From Gammaproteobacteria bacterium (GTDB lineage: Bacteria; Pseudomonadota; Gammaproteobacteria; GCA-001735895): a stretch of DNA of 32,527 nt. A program made the translations under genes and the position numbers. Below the pieces are notes generated by a model. It saw only the letters and a list, made by a program, of their open reading frames with translations. It did no database searches and was not told where the DNA came from. Below are positions 15,591 through 23,761 of this stretch, piece by piece (within the stretch, counting starts at the first letter, position 1; each line of letters begins with the position of its first letter). Where the stretch lies: NCBI GenBank assembly GCA_024638385.1, contig JAHEKJ010000033.1, positions 1-32,527 on the forward strand. Reading direction: 5' to 3'.

Positions 15591-16058
15591 TCAGGCGGAT
15601 TTACGCTGGCGACGGATCGGGGCGCGGCTCGACGCGTTGTTGCCGTGGGCGAGCTTGCCCAGCAGCGTGATCAGTTGCTCAGCTTCGGCGGGGTCGAGCG
15701 GTTCGAGAATGCGCCGCTGGGCGTCTTCGACTGCCGGCAGCGCTTCGTGGACGAGGTATTTTCCGGCCGCGGTGATGGTCACGATCTTGGCGCGCTGATC
15801 CTGCGCCGACTTTTCCCGGCGCACGAGCTTGCGCGCTTCGAGTTTACGGATGACCAGCGAGATCGTCGTGCGGTCGAGCGCGGCGGCGCCGCCGAGCGTG
15901 ACCTGGTCCTGCGGACCGTCGTGCAGCAACGAGTCGAGCACCGCGAACTGCAGCGGCGTCAGGTCGAAGCGCGCGCACTCGTCGAGAAAGATCGCGACCG
16001 CGATCTGGTGGCAGCGGCGCAGCAGGTGGCCGGGCATCTTGCCGAAGTCGCCGTTCAT
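15591..16058 (-). CDS. MarR-family regulator of the 3-hydroxybenzoate/gentisate operon
   Basis: The start is ATG at 16058, overlapping the isomerase stop as ATGA, giving 155 residues. The winged helix-turn-helix is typical of MarR proteins: LTPLQFAVLDSLLHDGPQDQVTLGGAAALDRTTISLVIRKLEARKLVRRE, with the wing in REKSAQDQRAKIVTITAAG, including a DxR motif. MarR dimers usually repress aromatic catabolic genes and release DNA on binding the phenolic substrate. The 32-bp near-perfect palindrome at 19189-19220, over the promoter of the same operon, is the likely binding site. Inducer (3-hydroxybenzoate or gentisate) is inferred from neighbours. Confidence 0.88.
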   Translation of the reverse strand: MNGDFGKMPGHLLRRCHQIAVAIFLDECARFDLTPLQFAVLDSLLHDGPQDQVTLGGAAALDRTTISLVIRKLEARKLVRREKSAQDQRAKIVTITAAGKYLVHEALPAVEDAQRRILEPLDPAEAEQLITLLGKLAHGNNASSRAPIRRQRKSA

Positions 16059-16699
16059 GTCAACGCGTCTGGCTGCGCCATCGGCGCCGCGCGCGCGAAC
16101 GCGTCGAGCGCGTCGCAGTTGGCGAAAATCCGGTTGATCGTCGGATAGGGCGCCATGTCGACGTCGAAGCGACGGTTGTTCCAGACCTGCGCGTAGATGC
16201 AACAATCGGCAAAGCCGGGTGAATCGCCGTGACAGAAATCGCCGGTCTTCGGGTGGCCGCCCAGCATCTGTTCGAGCGGCGCAAAGGTCGCCTCGACCCA
16301 GTGGGTGAACCAGGTCTTGACCATCGCGTCGTCGAAGCCGTGTCGCCGCTTCAGATAGGTCAGCACGCGCAGGTTGTTGAGCGGGTGAATCTCGAGCCCG
16401 ACCGCGTGGCCGAGCGCGCGCACGCGCGCCCTCGCGAGCGGGTCGGCCGGCAACAGCGGTGGCTCGGGATGCTGCTCGTCGAGCCACTCCATGATCGCGA
16501 GCGACTGTGTCAGCACGGTGCCGTCGTCGAGCTCGAGCGACGGTACCAGTCCCTGCGGGTTGAGGCGCAGGTAGTCGGGCGAATCGGCCTCACCTTTGAC
16601 CAACGAATATGCCTTGTACTCGTACTCGAGGCCCTTCAGGTTCAGCGCCGCGCGCAGCCGCGTCGACGTCGAGCTGCGAAAAAAGTTGTGCAGGATCAT
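16055..16699 (-). CDS. maiA: Zeta-class glutathione transferase, maleylpyruvate/maleylacetoacetate isomerase
   Basis: The 214-residue protein has the zeta GST signature SSTSTRLRAALNLKGL at residues 9-24, where the serines activate glutathione. NPQGLVPSLELDDGTVLTQSLAIMEWL carries the cis-Pro (VPS) and glutathione-binding QS. Length and motifs match maleylacetoacetate isomerases. Because gentisate dioxygenase lies directly upstream, the physiological reaction is most likely isomerisation of maleylpyruvate to fumarylpyruvate (NagL type). It precedes marR with a 4-base overlap and is separated from gentisate dioxygenase by 212 bp that hold a palindromic repeat. Confidence 0.88.
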   Translation of the reverse strand: MILHNFFRSSTSTRLRAALNLKGLEYEYKAYSLVKGEADSPDYLRLNPQGLVPSLELDDGTVLTQSLAIMEWLDEQHPEPPLLPADPLARARVRALGHAVGLEIHPLNNLRVLTYLKRRHGFDDAMVKTWFTHWVEATFAPLEQMLGGHPKTGDFCHGDSPGFADCCIYAQVWNNRRFDVDMAPYPTINRIFANCDALDAFARAAPMAQPDALT

Positions 16700-16796
16700 G
16701 GCAATTTACCTCGAGATAACGATTTCGCTTGCGGCGAATCGATTGTTATTTTGTCTTCGGGAGTCCCCGGCAGTGACCGTTGAAACCGACTTGATG

Positions 16797-16888
16797 CGTC
16801 ATTGCGAGGAGCGCCAGCGACGAAGCAATCTCTCCGAACCGGGCAAGACCCTGGAGATTGCTTCGCCGCTTCGCGGCTCGCAATGACG
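16797..16888. repeat. Palindromic intergenic element, copy 2 (MITE/REP-like)
   Basis: The ends CGTCATTGCGAGG (16797-16809) and CTCGCAATGACG (16877-16888) are inverted copies, and the inner segments GAAGCAATCTC and GAGATTGCTTC also pair. The 92-bp unit is one long imperfect hairpin. It lies inside the gentisate operon between two genes read on the minus strand. A diverged copy is at 15456-15556. Elements with these ends are common between genes in proteobacterial genomes. No transposase is present. Confidence 0.85.
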
Positions 16889-16911
16889 AGCATACTTGCT
16901 CTGACCCGAAT

Positions 16912-17961
16912 TCAGGGGGCATCGCGTTGTTCGCGCCAGAGGCCGAGTTTTTGCTGGGCGGCGCGGTCGGAGTAGCTGAACAATACCGCGTCTTCGTCGG
17001 CCGCATGTTCGATCCACTTCCAGCTCGGCGCGACGAAGATGTCGCGCGGTCCCCAGGCGAAGACTTCGCCGTCGATCGTCGTACGGCCGCGACCCTCGAC
17101 CGGCACGAACACGGTCGCGTCGGTGCTGCGGTAGCGCGCGGTCGCGAAGCCCTTCGGCAACAATTGCAGAAAAGTCGCCATCGTCGGCATCGCGAAGCCG
17201 CCATCGACCGGGTTGACGTAGCGCATCTTGAGACCGTGGCACGAGTCCCATTCGTCCTGCGCGCGCATCCGCTCGAGCGCGTCGCGCGAACGTTCGTACG
17301 GGTAATTGAAGATCGGCGAAGCCCGCACGCCCGAATCGAAATCCACCGGCAACAGGTTGGCGCCGTAGCGCGCGTCGCTGTCGCCAAGCGGCCGCGATAC
17401 GGATTGCTCTTCGGCGGTGTTACCCTCGGCGAAAGAGGCGTCGAAAAAGCTCGTCATCGGGATGTCGAGCCCGTCGAGCCAGATCATCGGCGCGTCGCTG
17501 TCGTTGCCGTGATCGTGCCATGCCCACGGCGGCGTGATGACGAAGTCGCCGTAATGCATGATCGTGCGCTCGCCGTCGACCGCAGTGTAGGCGCCGTCGC
17601 CGTCGAGCACGAAACGCAGTGCGGTCTGGCTGTGGCGGTGGGCCGGCGCGATCTCGCCGGGCAGCACCAGCTGCAGGCCGGCGTAGAGAGAGGTCGTGAT
17701 CTTCGATTCGCCGCGCATCCCCGGGTTTTCGAGAATCAGCACGCGCCGCTCGGCTTCCTTCGCCGTGATCAGCCCGCCGGCCTCGAGCAGCCACTCGCGC
17801 GCCTGGTCGAAGCGCCACAGGTGCGGAACGCAACGGCTCTTCGGTTCGCGCGTGACGAGCTCGGCGAACACGCTCCACAGCGGCGTGTAGGCCTCGCGGC
17901 CGATTTTTTCGTAAAACGCGAGCCGCTCGGGCGTCTCCGCGGGTTTTTCGGTCATGGACAT
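16912..17961 (-). CDS. Gentisate 1,2-dioxygenase
   Basis: The 349-residue bicupin protein has the length of gentisate dioxygenases (about 345-355). The first cupin carries the Fe(II) ligands: PAHRHSQTALRFVLDG with H108 and H110, and WHDHGN with H149. The second cupin (about 260-330: ATARYRSTDATVFVPVEGRG, WGPRDIFVAPSW) lacks a metal triad, as usual. The enzyme opens the ring of gentisate between C1 and C2 to give maleylpyruvate, the substrate of the isomerase downstream. It follows the 3-hydroxybenzoate hydroxylase by 16 bp on the same strand. Common symbols (gtdA, nagI, mhbD) are used in different organisms, so none is assigned. Confidence 0.92.
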   Translation of the reverse strand: MSMTEKPAETPERLAFYEKIGREAYTPLWSVFAELVTREPKSRCVPHLWRFDQAREWLLEAGGLITAKEAERRVLILENPGMRGESKITTSLYAGLQLVLPGEIAPAHRHSQTALRFVLDGDGAYTAVDGERTIMHYGDFVITPPWAWHDHGNDSDAPMIWLDGLDIPMTSFFDASFAEGNTAEEQSVSRPLGDSDARYGANLLPVDFDSGVRASPIFNYPYERSRDALERMRAQDEWDSCHGLKMRYVNPVDGGFAMPTMATFLQLLPKGFATARYRSTDATVFVPVEGRGRTTIDGEVFAWGPRDIFVAPSWKWIEHAADEDAVLFSYSDRAAQQKLGLWREQRDAP

Positions 17962-17977
17962 GATCGTCTCCGTCGTT

Positions 17978-19165
17978 TCACGGGTCGAGGCCGGTGCCGC
18001 CGTAGAGCCACGCGAGCCTGTCGTACCACTCGTCCGGCGTAAGCTTCGACATGATCTGGTTGCGCACCTCGGCGGTCGCGCCGGCGGCGTGGTAGATGTA
18101 ATCGCCGATCAGGCGCGAATCGAGCTGCACCCGCGCGGTGCGCACTCGCCGGTGCAGCATGTACTGCTCGAGCGCGGTGTCGATGGCGTCGGGATATTGT
18201 TCGAACATGTGCGCCAGGCAGACGGCGTCTTCCATCGCCATGCACGCGCCCTGGGCGAAGTATTGCAGCATCGGGTGCGCGGCGTCGCCGAGCAGCGCGA
18301 CGCGGCCGTCGACCCAGTCGAGAATCGGGTCGCGGTCGCACAGTACCCACAGTTTCCAGTCATCGCCGTGCTCGATGATTTGCTGCGCGCGCGGGTGGAT
18401 ATGCTCGAAGCCCTGGCGAACCTCGTCCTTGCCGACCGGCTTGCCGGCGACGGCTTCGGCAACGTCGTTGTGATAGGTCACGACGAGGTTGAACACTTTC
18501 CAGCCCTTCAGCGGGTAGTGCACGATGTGGCACCTCGGACCGGCCCACAGCGTCGCCGCGTTCCAGCGCAGGTCTTTCGGCATGCGCTCGGTCGGGATCA
18601 CCGAGCGGTAGGTCGTGTGCCCCGACACGCGCGGCTCGCCGTCGCCGACCAGCTGCGCGCGCACCGCCGAGCGCAGGCCGTCGGCGCCGATCAGCGCGCG
18701 GCCGGCGACCGGCTCGCGGCCGTCGCAGTAAACCCGCACCGAAACGCCGTCCTGTTCGTAGCGCGTCACCGCATGCCGAGTGCGCAGCTCGATCAGGTCG
18801 CTCGCGTGGCAGCCGGCGAGCAGCCACGCGTGCAGGTCGGCGCGGTGCACGACCGCGTACGGGTTGCCGAAGCGGGCGCGGAATTTTTCGTCGAGCGGAA
18901 TCGACGCGATCTCGTCGGCCGACAGCGCGTCCATCAAACGCAGGTTGTCGATGTAGACCGCCGCCGCGCGCGCCTGCTCGCCGACGCCGAGAGTGTCGAA
19001 GCAGTGGAACGCGTTCGGCCCGAGCTGGATGCCGGCGCCGATCTCGCCGAGTTCGGCCGAGCGCTCGAGCACGATCGACGGCACGCCTTTGCGCGCGAGG
19101 CCGAGCGCGGCGGCGACGCCGCCGATGCCGCCACCGGCGATCAGGACGGGCAGGGATCGGTTCAT
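17978..19165 (-). CDS. 3-hydroxybenzoate 6-hydroxylase (FAD monooxygenase)
   Basis: The 395-residue protein is a class A flavin monooxygenase. IAGGGIGGVAAALGLARKG (residues 9-27) binds ADP of FAD, the middle DGLRSAVR is the NAD(P)H/FAD motif, and GDAAHPMLQYFAQGACMAMEDA is the second FAD motif. The YFAQGA wording is that of 3-hydroxybenzoate/salicylate-type hydroxylases. With gentisate dioxygenase immediately downstream, the expected reaction is para-hydroxylation of 3-hydroxybenzoate to gentisate using NADH and O2; a salicylate 5-hydroxylase role is unlikely since those are multicomponent. The promoter and a palindromic operator lie 24-70 bp upstream. Confidence 0.88.
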   Translation of the reverse strand: MNRSLPVLIAGGGIGGVAAALGLARKGVPSIVLERSAELGEIGAGIQLGPNAFHCFDTLGVGEQARAAAVYIDNLRLMDALSADEIASIPLDEKFRARFGNPYAVVHRADLHAWLLAGCHASDLIELRTRHAVTRYEQDGVSVRVYCDGREPVAGRALIGADGLRSAVRAQLVGDGEPRVSGHTTYRSVIPTERMPKDLRWNAATLWAGPRCHIVHYPLKGWKVFNLVVTYHNDVAEAVAGKPVGKDEVRQGFEHIHPRAQQIIEHGDDWKLWVLCDRDPILDWVDGRVALLGDAAHPMLQYFAQGACMAMEDAVCLAHMFEQYPDAIDTALEQYMLHRRVRTARVQLDSRLIGDYIYHAAGATAEVRNQIMSKLTPDEWYDRLAWLYGGTGLDP

Positions 19166-19188
19166 GGACGCTCCACTGGCGGGCCGAT

Positions 19189-19220
19189 TTAGTCAGTATT
19201 GTGATCATAGTACTGATTAA
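19189..19220. promoter_or_regulatory. 32-bp palindromic operator (probable MarR site)
   Basis: TTAGTCAGTA (19189-19198) and TACTGATTAA (19211-19220) are inverted copies with one mismatch. The 12-bp middle is also nearly symmetric around TGATCA, so 13 of 16 base pairs across the dyad match. It covers the -10 region of the hydroxylase promoter, which is where a repressor encoded by the last gene of the operon would bind. Confidence 0.75.
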
Positions 19221-19234
19221 GTTCGGACTGTCAA
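19207..19234 (-). promoter_or_regulatory. Promoter of the 3-hydroxybenzoate/gentisate operon
   Basis: Read on the minus strand, a perfect -35 TTGACA (19234-19229) is followed after 16 bp by TACTAT (19212-19207, 4 of 6); TATGAT at 19-bp spacing is an alternative -10. Either -10 lies inside the palindrome at 19189-19220. The hydroxylase start codon is about 40 bp downstream. Confidence 0.65.
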
Positions 19235-19326
19235 TCACATCGACGGCGTGACCGCGGGGAGGGGACTGGCCTGCGCGCGTGCCTGTGTTAAATTATGCGC
19301 CACCACTCGACCCGGGGATTCGAAGC

Positions 19327-20370
19327 ATGCGCGCGATCTACATTCAAAGCCACGGCCAGCCCGACTCGGTCGTCGTCGGCGTGCAGGACGCCCCCGAGCC
19401 CGGTCCCGGCCAGGTGCGCGTGCGCGTCGTCGCCGCCGCGTTCAACCACGTCGACCTGTACATGCGCGAATCGGGCAAGGGCATCACCCACGAGCTGCCG
19501 CTGATCCTCGGCGTCGACGGTGCCGGCCACGTCGAGACGGCCGGCGCCGGCGTCGAGCGCTGGCAGGCCGGCGACCGCGTCGTGCTCTACCCGTCGAAAG
19601 TCTGCGGTCACTGCGAGTTCTGCCGCAAGGGCGAGCAGATGCTGTGCCTGAAATGCAAGGTGCTCGGCGAGCACGTCGACGGTGCCTTCGCCGAGTACGT
19701 CGTCGTCGACGAGGACATGCTGTTCACGCTCCCCGAAAGCATCGGCTTCGAGGCCGCCGCGGTGCTGCCGACGGCTTATCTCACCGCGTGGCGCATGGTC
19801 ATGACGCAGGCCCGGGTCAAGCCGACCGAGACCGTGCTGCTCCATGGGATCGGCGGCGGCGTCGCGCTTGCGTCGCTGCAGATGGTCGAGCTCGCTGGCG
19901 GCCGCGCGATCGTGACCTCGGGCCAGGACGACAAGCTCGAAAAGGCGCGCATTTACGGCGCCGCCGCGACGGTCAACTACCGCGACGACGAGGTCGTCGA
20001 CGCGGTCATGCAATTCACCGGCGGCCGCGGCGTCGACGTCGTCATCGACAATGTCGGCGAAGCGACCTGGGGCGCGAGCCTGCGCAGCGTGCGCCGCGGC
20101 GGCCGAATCGTCACCTGCGGCGCGACTACCGGCGGTTTCCCGGCAGCCGACCTGCAGCGCGTGTTCATTCGCCAGATCAAGATCTTCGGCAGCACGCTCG
20201 GCACCCACGACGAGTTCCGCGCGCTGATCGCGGCGGTCGCCGAGGGCCAGCTCGAGCCGGTCATCGATCGCGTCTACGAGTTCGACGCCGCCCCCGAGGC
20301 GCTGCAAAACCTCGACCAGGCCGGGCAGTTCGGCAAGCTGGTGCTGTCGGTCGGCAGCGCAACCCATTGA
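19327..20370 (+). CDS. Zinc-type medium-chain alcohol dehydrogenase / quinone reductase family
   Basis: I use ATG 19327 (347 residues), where MRAIYIQSHGQPD begins as in quinone-reductase-like MDR proteins. A GroES-like domain is followed by a Rossmann domain with VLLHGIGGGVALASLQM. The structural-zinc lobe is complete: CGHCEFCRKGEQMLC (C93, C96, C99, C107). The catalytic-zinc cysteine expected near residue 38-40 is replaced by NHVD (FNHVDLYMR), as in zinc-independent quinone reductases, so the enzyme mixes features of both groups. Substrate unknown; adjacency to hydroxybenzoate genes suggests an aromatic aldehyde, alcohol or quinone, but this is only context. A GNAT gene follows 33 bp downstream. 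Confidence 0.85.
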   Translation: MRAIYIQSHGQPDSVVVGVQDAPEPGPGQVRVRVVAAAFNHVDLYMRESGKGITHELPLILGVDGAGHVETAGAGVERWQAGDRVVLYPSKVCGHCEFCRKGEQMLCLKCKVLGEHVDGAFAEYVVVDEDMLFTLPESIGFEAAAVLPTAYLTAWRMVMTQARVKPTETVLLHGIGGGVALASLQMVELAGGRAIVTSGQDDKLEKARIYGAAATVNYRDDEVVDAVMQFTGGRGVDVVIDNVGEATWGASLRSVRRGGRIVTCGATTGGFPAADLQRVFIRQIKIFGSTLGTHDEFRALIAAVAEGQLEPVIDRVYEFDAAPEALQNLDQAGQFGKLVLSVGSATH

Positions 20371-20403
20371 CGCCGGCAGGGCGCATTTCGAGAGATCAGA
20401 AAC

Positions 20404-20814
20404 ATGAAGATTCGTAAATATCGCGCGACCGACCGTGACGCGCTGATCGACCTGTGGACGGCGGTGTTCCCCGACGACCCGCCGCACAACGCGCCCGCCA
20501 CCGTGATCGACTCCAAGCTCGCGGTCGACGACCTGATTTTCGTCGCGACCAGCGGCGACGAGCTGGCGGGCGGCTGCATCGCCGGCTACGACGGTCATCG
20601 CGGCTGGCTCTACGCGGTCGCGGTCGCCAATCCCTACCGCCGCAGCGGCGTCGGCACGAACCTGGTCAAACAGGCGCTGCGCGCGCTCAAGGAACTCGGC
20701 TGCAGCAAGGTCAACCTGCAGATCCGTTCCGGCAACGCAGCGGTCGAGGGTTTTTACCAGTCGCTCGGCTTCGACACCGAGGCCCGCGTCAGCATGGGCA
20801 CGTTGATCGAGTGA
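20404..20814 (+). CDS. GNAT acetyltransferase, YpeA-like
   Basis: The 136-residue protein is a single GNAT domain. Strand 4 (LYAVAVANPYRR) is followed by the acetyl-CoA pyrophosphate loop RRSGVGTNLVKQALRAL, with the R-x-x-G-x-G pattern. The C-terminal VNLQIRSGNAAVEGFYQSLGF is the conserved half that carries the Asn and Tyr positions. The overall wording resembles YpeA of Enterobacteria. The substrate is unknown. AGAGATCAGAAAC precedes the ATG without a strong ribosome site. It is 33 bp after the dehydrogenase gene and probably shares its transcript. Confidence 0.88.
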   Translation: MKIRKYRATDRDALIDLWTAVFPDDPPHNAPATVIDSKLAVDDLIFVATSGDELAGGCIAGYDGHRGWLYAVAVANPYRRSGVGTNLVKQALRALKELGCSKVNLQIRSGNAAVEGFYQSLGFDTEARVSMGTLIE

Positions 20815-20865
20815 CGCGCGCGGCGGATGCCTGCCGGATTGAAATGTCGGCGGAGGCGCCGGACG

Positions 20866-21444
20866 CTATTTCCAGACTTCGCCGAGCCCGTACGGCGCCG
20901 GCAGCGTGTTGACCAGCTTTTCGAACAGGCTCGAGAATTCGGTCTTCCACTTGCCGCCGAACATCGGATCCTCGTTCTCGCCGAACGCGGCGTCGATCGC
21001 CTGCCAGTCTTCCGCTAGCAGGACGGCTTCCGCGCGCGGCAGGATTTCACGCTCCTCGAGCCGCGCGTGCTCGCGTTCGAACTCGGTGTAATGCAGCACC
21101 GCCTGGCGAAACGCGGGATACTCGGCCTCGCCGGAAAACTCCCACGCCGACAGCGCCTTCAACATCGCGACGAACAGGATCTCGCCCTCGGTATGCTGCT
21201 GGCCGAGCTGGCGAATCAACGACTCGGTCTCGGGCGCGCGCTCGAGCACGGCCGGGAACAGGTACTCGTTTTCCTTCGGGTGATGGTAGCGATCGAGGAA
21301 ACGGTCGATGTAGGTCAAAAGCCCATGAAACACCGCGAACTCGGGTTGCTTGCCACGGTCGATCTCCTCGAGGAGCTTTTCCAGGCTGTACAGCACCGCG
21401 CCGAGGTTGAGGTGCTCGCTCTTGATGATCTGGATCGCGCGCAT
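20866..21444 (-). CDS. Hemerythrin HHE-domain protein
   Basis: I use ATG 21444 (192 residues); an upstream in-frame region to 21606 has no homologous look and overlaps a repeat. The four-helix-bundle metal ligands are visible in order: H11 (SEHLNLGAVL), H54/H55 and E58 (YHHPKENEYLFP), H84 and E88 (QQHTEGE), and H126 with E131/E132 (EREHARLEEREILP). Such proteins bind a di-iron centre and handle O2, NO or iron. A role buffering oxygen for the flanking dioxygenases and monooxygenases is conceivable but unproven. It converges on the GNAT gene with a 51-bp gap. Confidence 0.88.
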   Translation of the reverse strand: MRAIQIIKSEHLNLGAVLYSLEKLLEEIDRGKQPEFAVFHGLLTYIDRFLDRYHHPKENEYLFPAVLERAPETESLIRQLGQQHTEGEILFVAMLKALSAWEFSGEAEYPAFRQAVLHYTEFEREHARLEEREILPRAEAVLLAEDWQAIDAAFGENEDPMFGGKWKTEFSSLFEKLVNTLPAPYGLGEVWK

Positions 21445-21534
21445 GGCGGGTCTCCGATGACGACCGACTGACCGATAATCTAGCCGGACGCGCTCGATCG
21501 CGCCTTGATCCAAGTCAGGCAAGCCCGATCGACT

Positions 21535-21648
21535 ATTTCGGGGACACAATACTCGATTACTGATTTGCTTTCTCCGTACCCTGGCCGGTCGAGCGCCCGG
21601 CCCCATAGAGCCGGAGAATTACGGTAATTGGTATTGTGTCCCCGAAAT
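21535..21648. repeat. 114-bp element with perfect 18-bp terminal inverted repeats
   Basis: ATTTCGGGGACACAATAC (21535-21552) has an exact inverted copy at 21631-21648, and the dyad continues imperfectly inward for about 8 more bases. The middle 78 bp holds no gene. The GGGGACACAATAC ends are of the kind found next to REP-associated tyrosine transposases (RAYT); no transposase is present. It sits between the divergent hemerythrin and pobA genes. Confidence 0.8.
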
Positions 21649-21678
21649 TCGTGTCGATCCGGAGTTTTCTTTGTTTGA

Positions 21679-22899
<1,221 letters not shown>

Positions 22900-22905
22900 C
22901 AAGGT

Positions 22906-23520
22906 TCAGGTCGCGCCGTAGAGCATGCGGATGAACGAGCGGTAGGCGAGCAGCTGCTCGACCAGCAACCGGTTGTCGTCGAAGTTGCGCGCCAGCATGA
23001 TACCGCCCTCGATGATCGCGGTGAACATGTCGGCGAGCGTCTCGTGCTCCATTTCCGGATTCATCTCGTACTTCGCGTCGACCGCCTCGAGCTGCTCGAT
23101 GATCATCTGCCGCCAGTTCAAAATTCCGCTGCGCATCAGCTCGCGCAGGTCTTCACGAAATTGCTGGTTCTCGTAGGTGAAGCTCGCGACCAGGCAGCCG
23201 GGGTGGGTCGTCTGCATCTGGCCGAAGGTCTCGGCCAGAAGCTTCAGGAATATCAGCAGCTGGTGCAGCGGGTCCTCGCTGAGATCCTCGGCCTTGGCAC
23301 GCAGGCCGGCGAAGATCTTGTCATCCTGCTCGAGGTAGCGGCGGATCAGCGCCTCGGCGAGCCCGGGCTTGCCGTCGAAATGGTAGAAGAAGCCGCCCTT
23401 GGTGATCGATGCCGACTCGAGGATGTCGTCGATCGACGTGCCGCCGAAGCCCTTTTGCAGGATTACCGCCTCGGCGCAGGCGAGAATGCGTTCGCGGCTG
23501 CTGTTGGAGCGGGTGGCCAT
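22906..23520 (-). CDS. TetR-family transcriptional regulator
   Basis: The 204-residue protein has the TetR helix-turn-helix at its N-terminus: SRERILACAEAVILQKGFGGTSIDDILESASITKGGFFYHFDGKPGLAEALI (about residues 8-57), with the usual FYHF recognition segment. The C-terminal all-helical part is a TetR_C-like ligand domain. Its sequence type resembles regulators beside AcuR/NemR-like genes, but the ligand is unknown. It converges on pobA and diverges from the TTC38-like gene, so it may regulate that gene and the pca operon beyond. It is the only regulator gene between pobA and pcaD. Confidence 0.88.
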   Translation of the reverse strand: MATRSNSSRERILACAEAVILQKGFGGTSIDDILESASITKGGFFYHFDGKPGLAEALIRRYLEQDDKIFAGLRAKAEDLSEDPLHQLLIFLKLLAETFGQMQTTHPGCLVASFTYENQQFREDLRELMRSGILNWRQMIIEQLEAVDAKYEMNPEMEHETLADMFTAIIEGGIMLARNFDDNRLLVEQLLAYRSFIRMLYGAT

Positions 23521-23536
23521 CAGACACGAATTAACT

Positions 23537-23563
23537 GGACCAAAGGTATAGTATGACAGGTCC
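23537..23563. promoter_or_regulatory. Candidate TetR operator in the divergent promoter region
   Basis: GGACC (23537-23541) and GGTCC (23559-23563) form a perfect 5-bp dyad separated by 17 bp of AT-rich DNA, starting 17 bp upstream of the tetR start codon. TetR repressors often bind 15-30 bp dyads in their own promoter. The arms are short, so this is tentative. The following 150 bp up to the TTC38-like gene is AT-rich and should hold both promoters. Confidence 0.35.
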
Positions 23564-23761
23564 GGGCCGGCCCCGCCAACGCCCGGAATAGGAAAAATTG
23601 GCGTAAGTTATTGAAAAACGAGCAAATTAAAAAAATACGCATTTCGATACTCGGCGTCCACTGCTTTTTCGGATCGTGTTATCTAGAATTTTCCGTCACG
23701 CGGAGCCGGTGCAACCACGAATGCATTCACGCAAATTGAAGACGAGATGACGGAGGAAACC

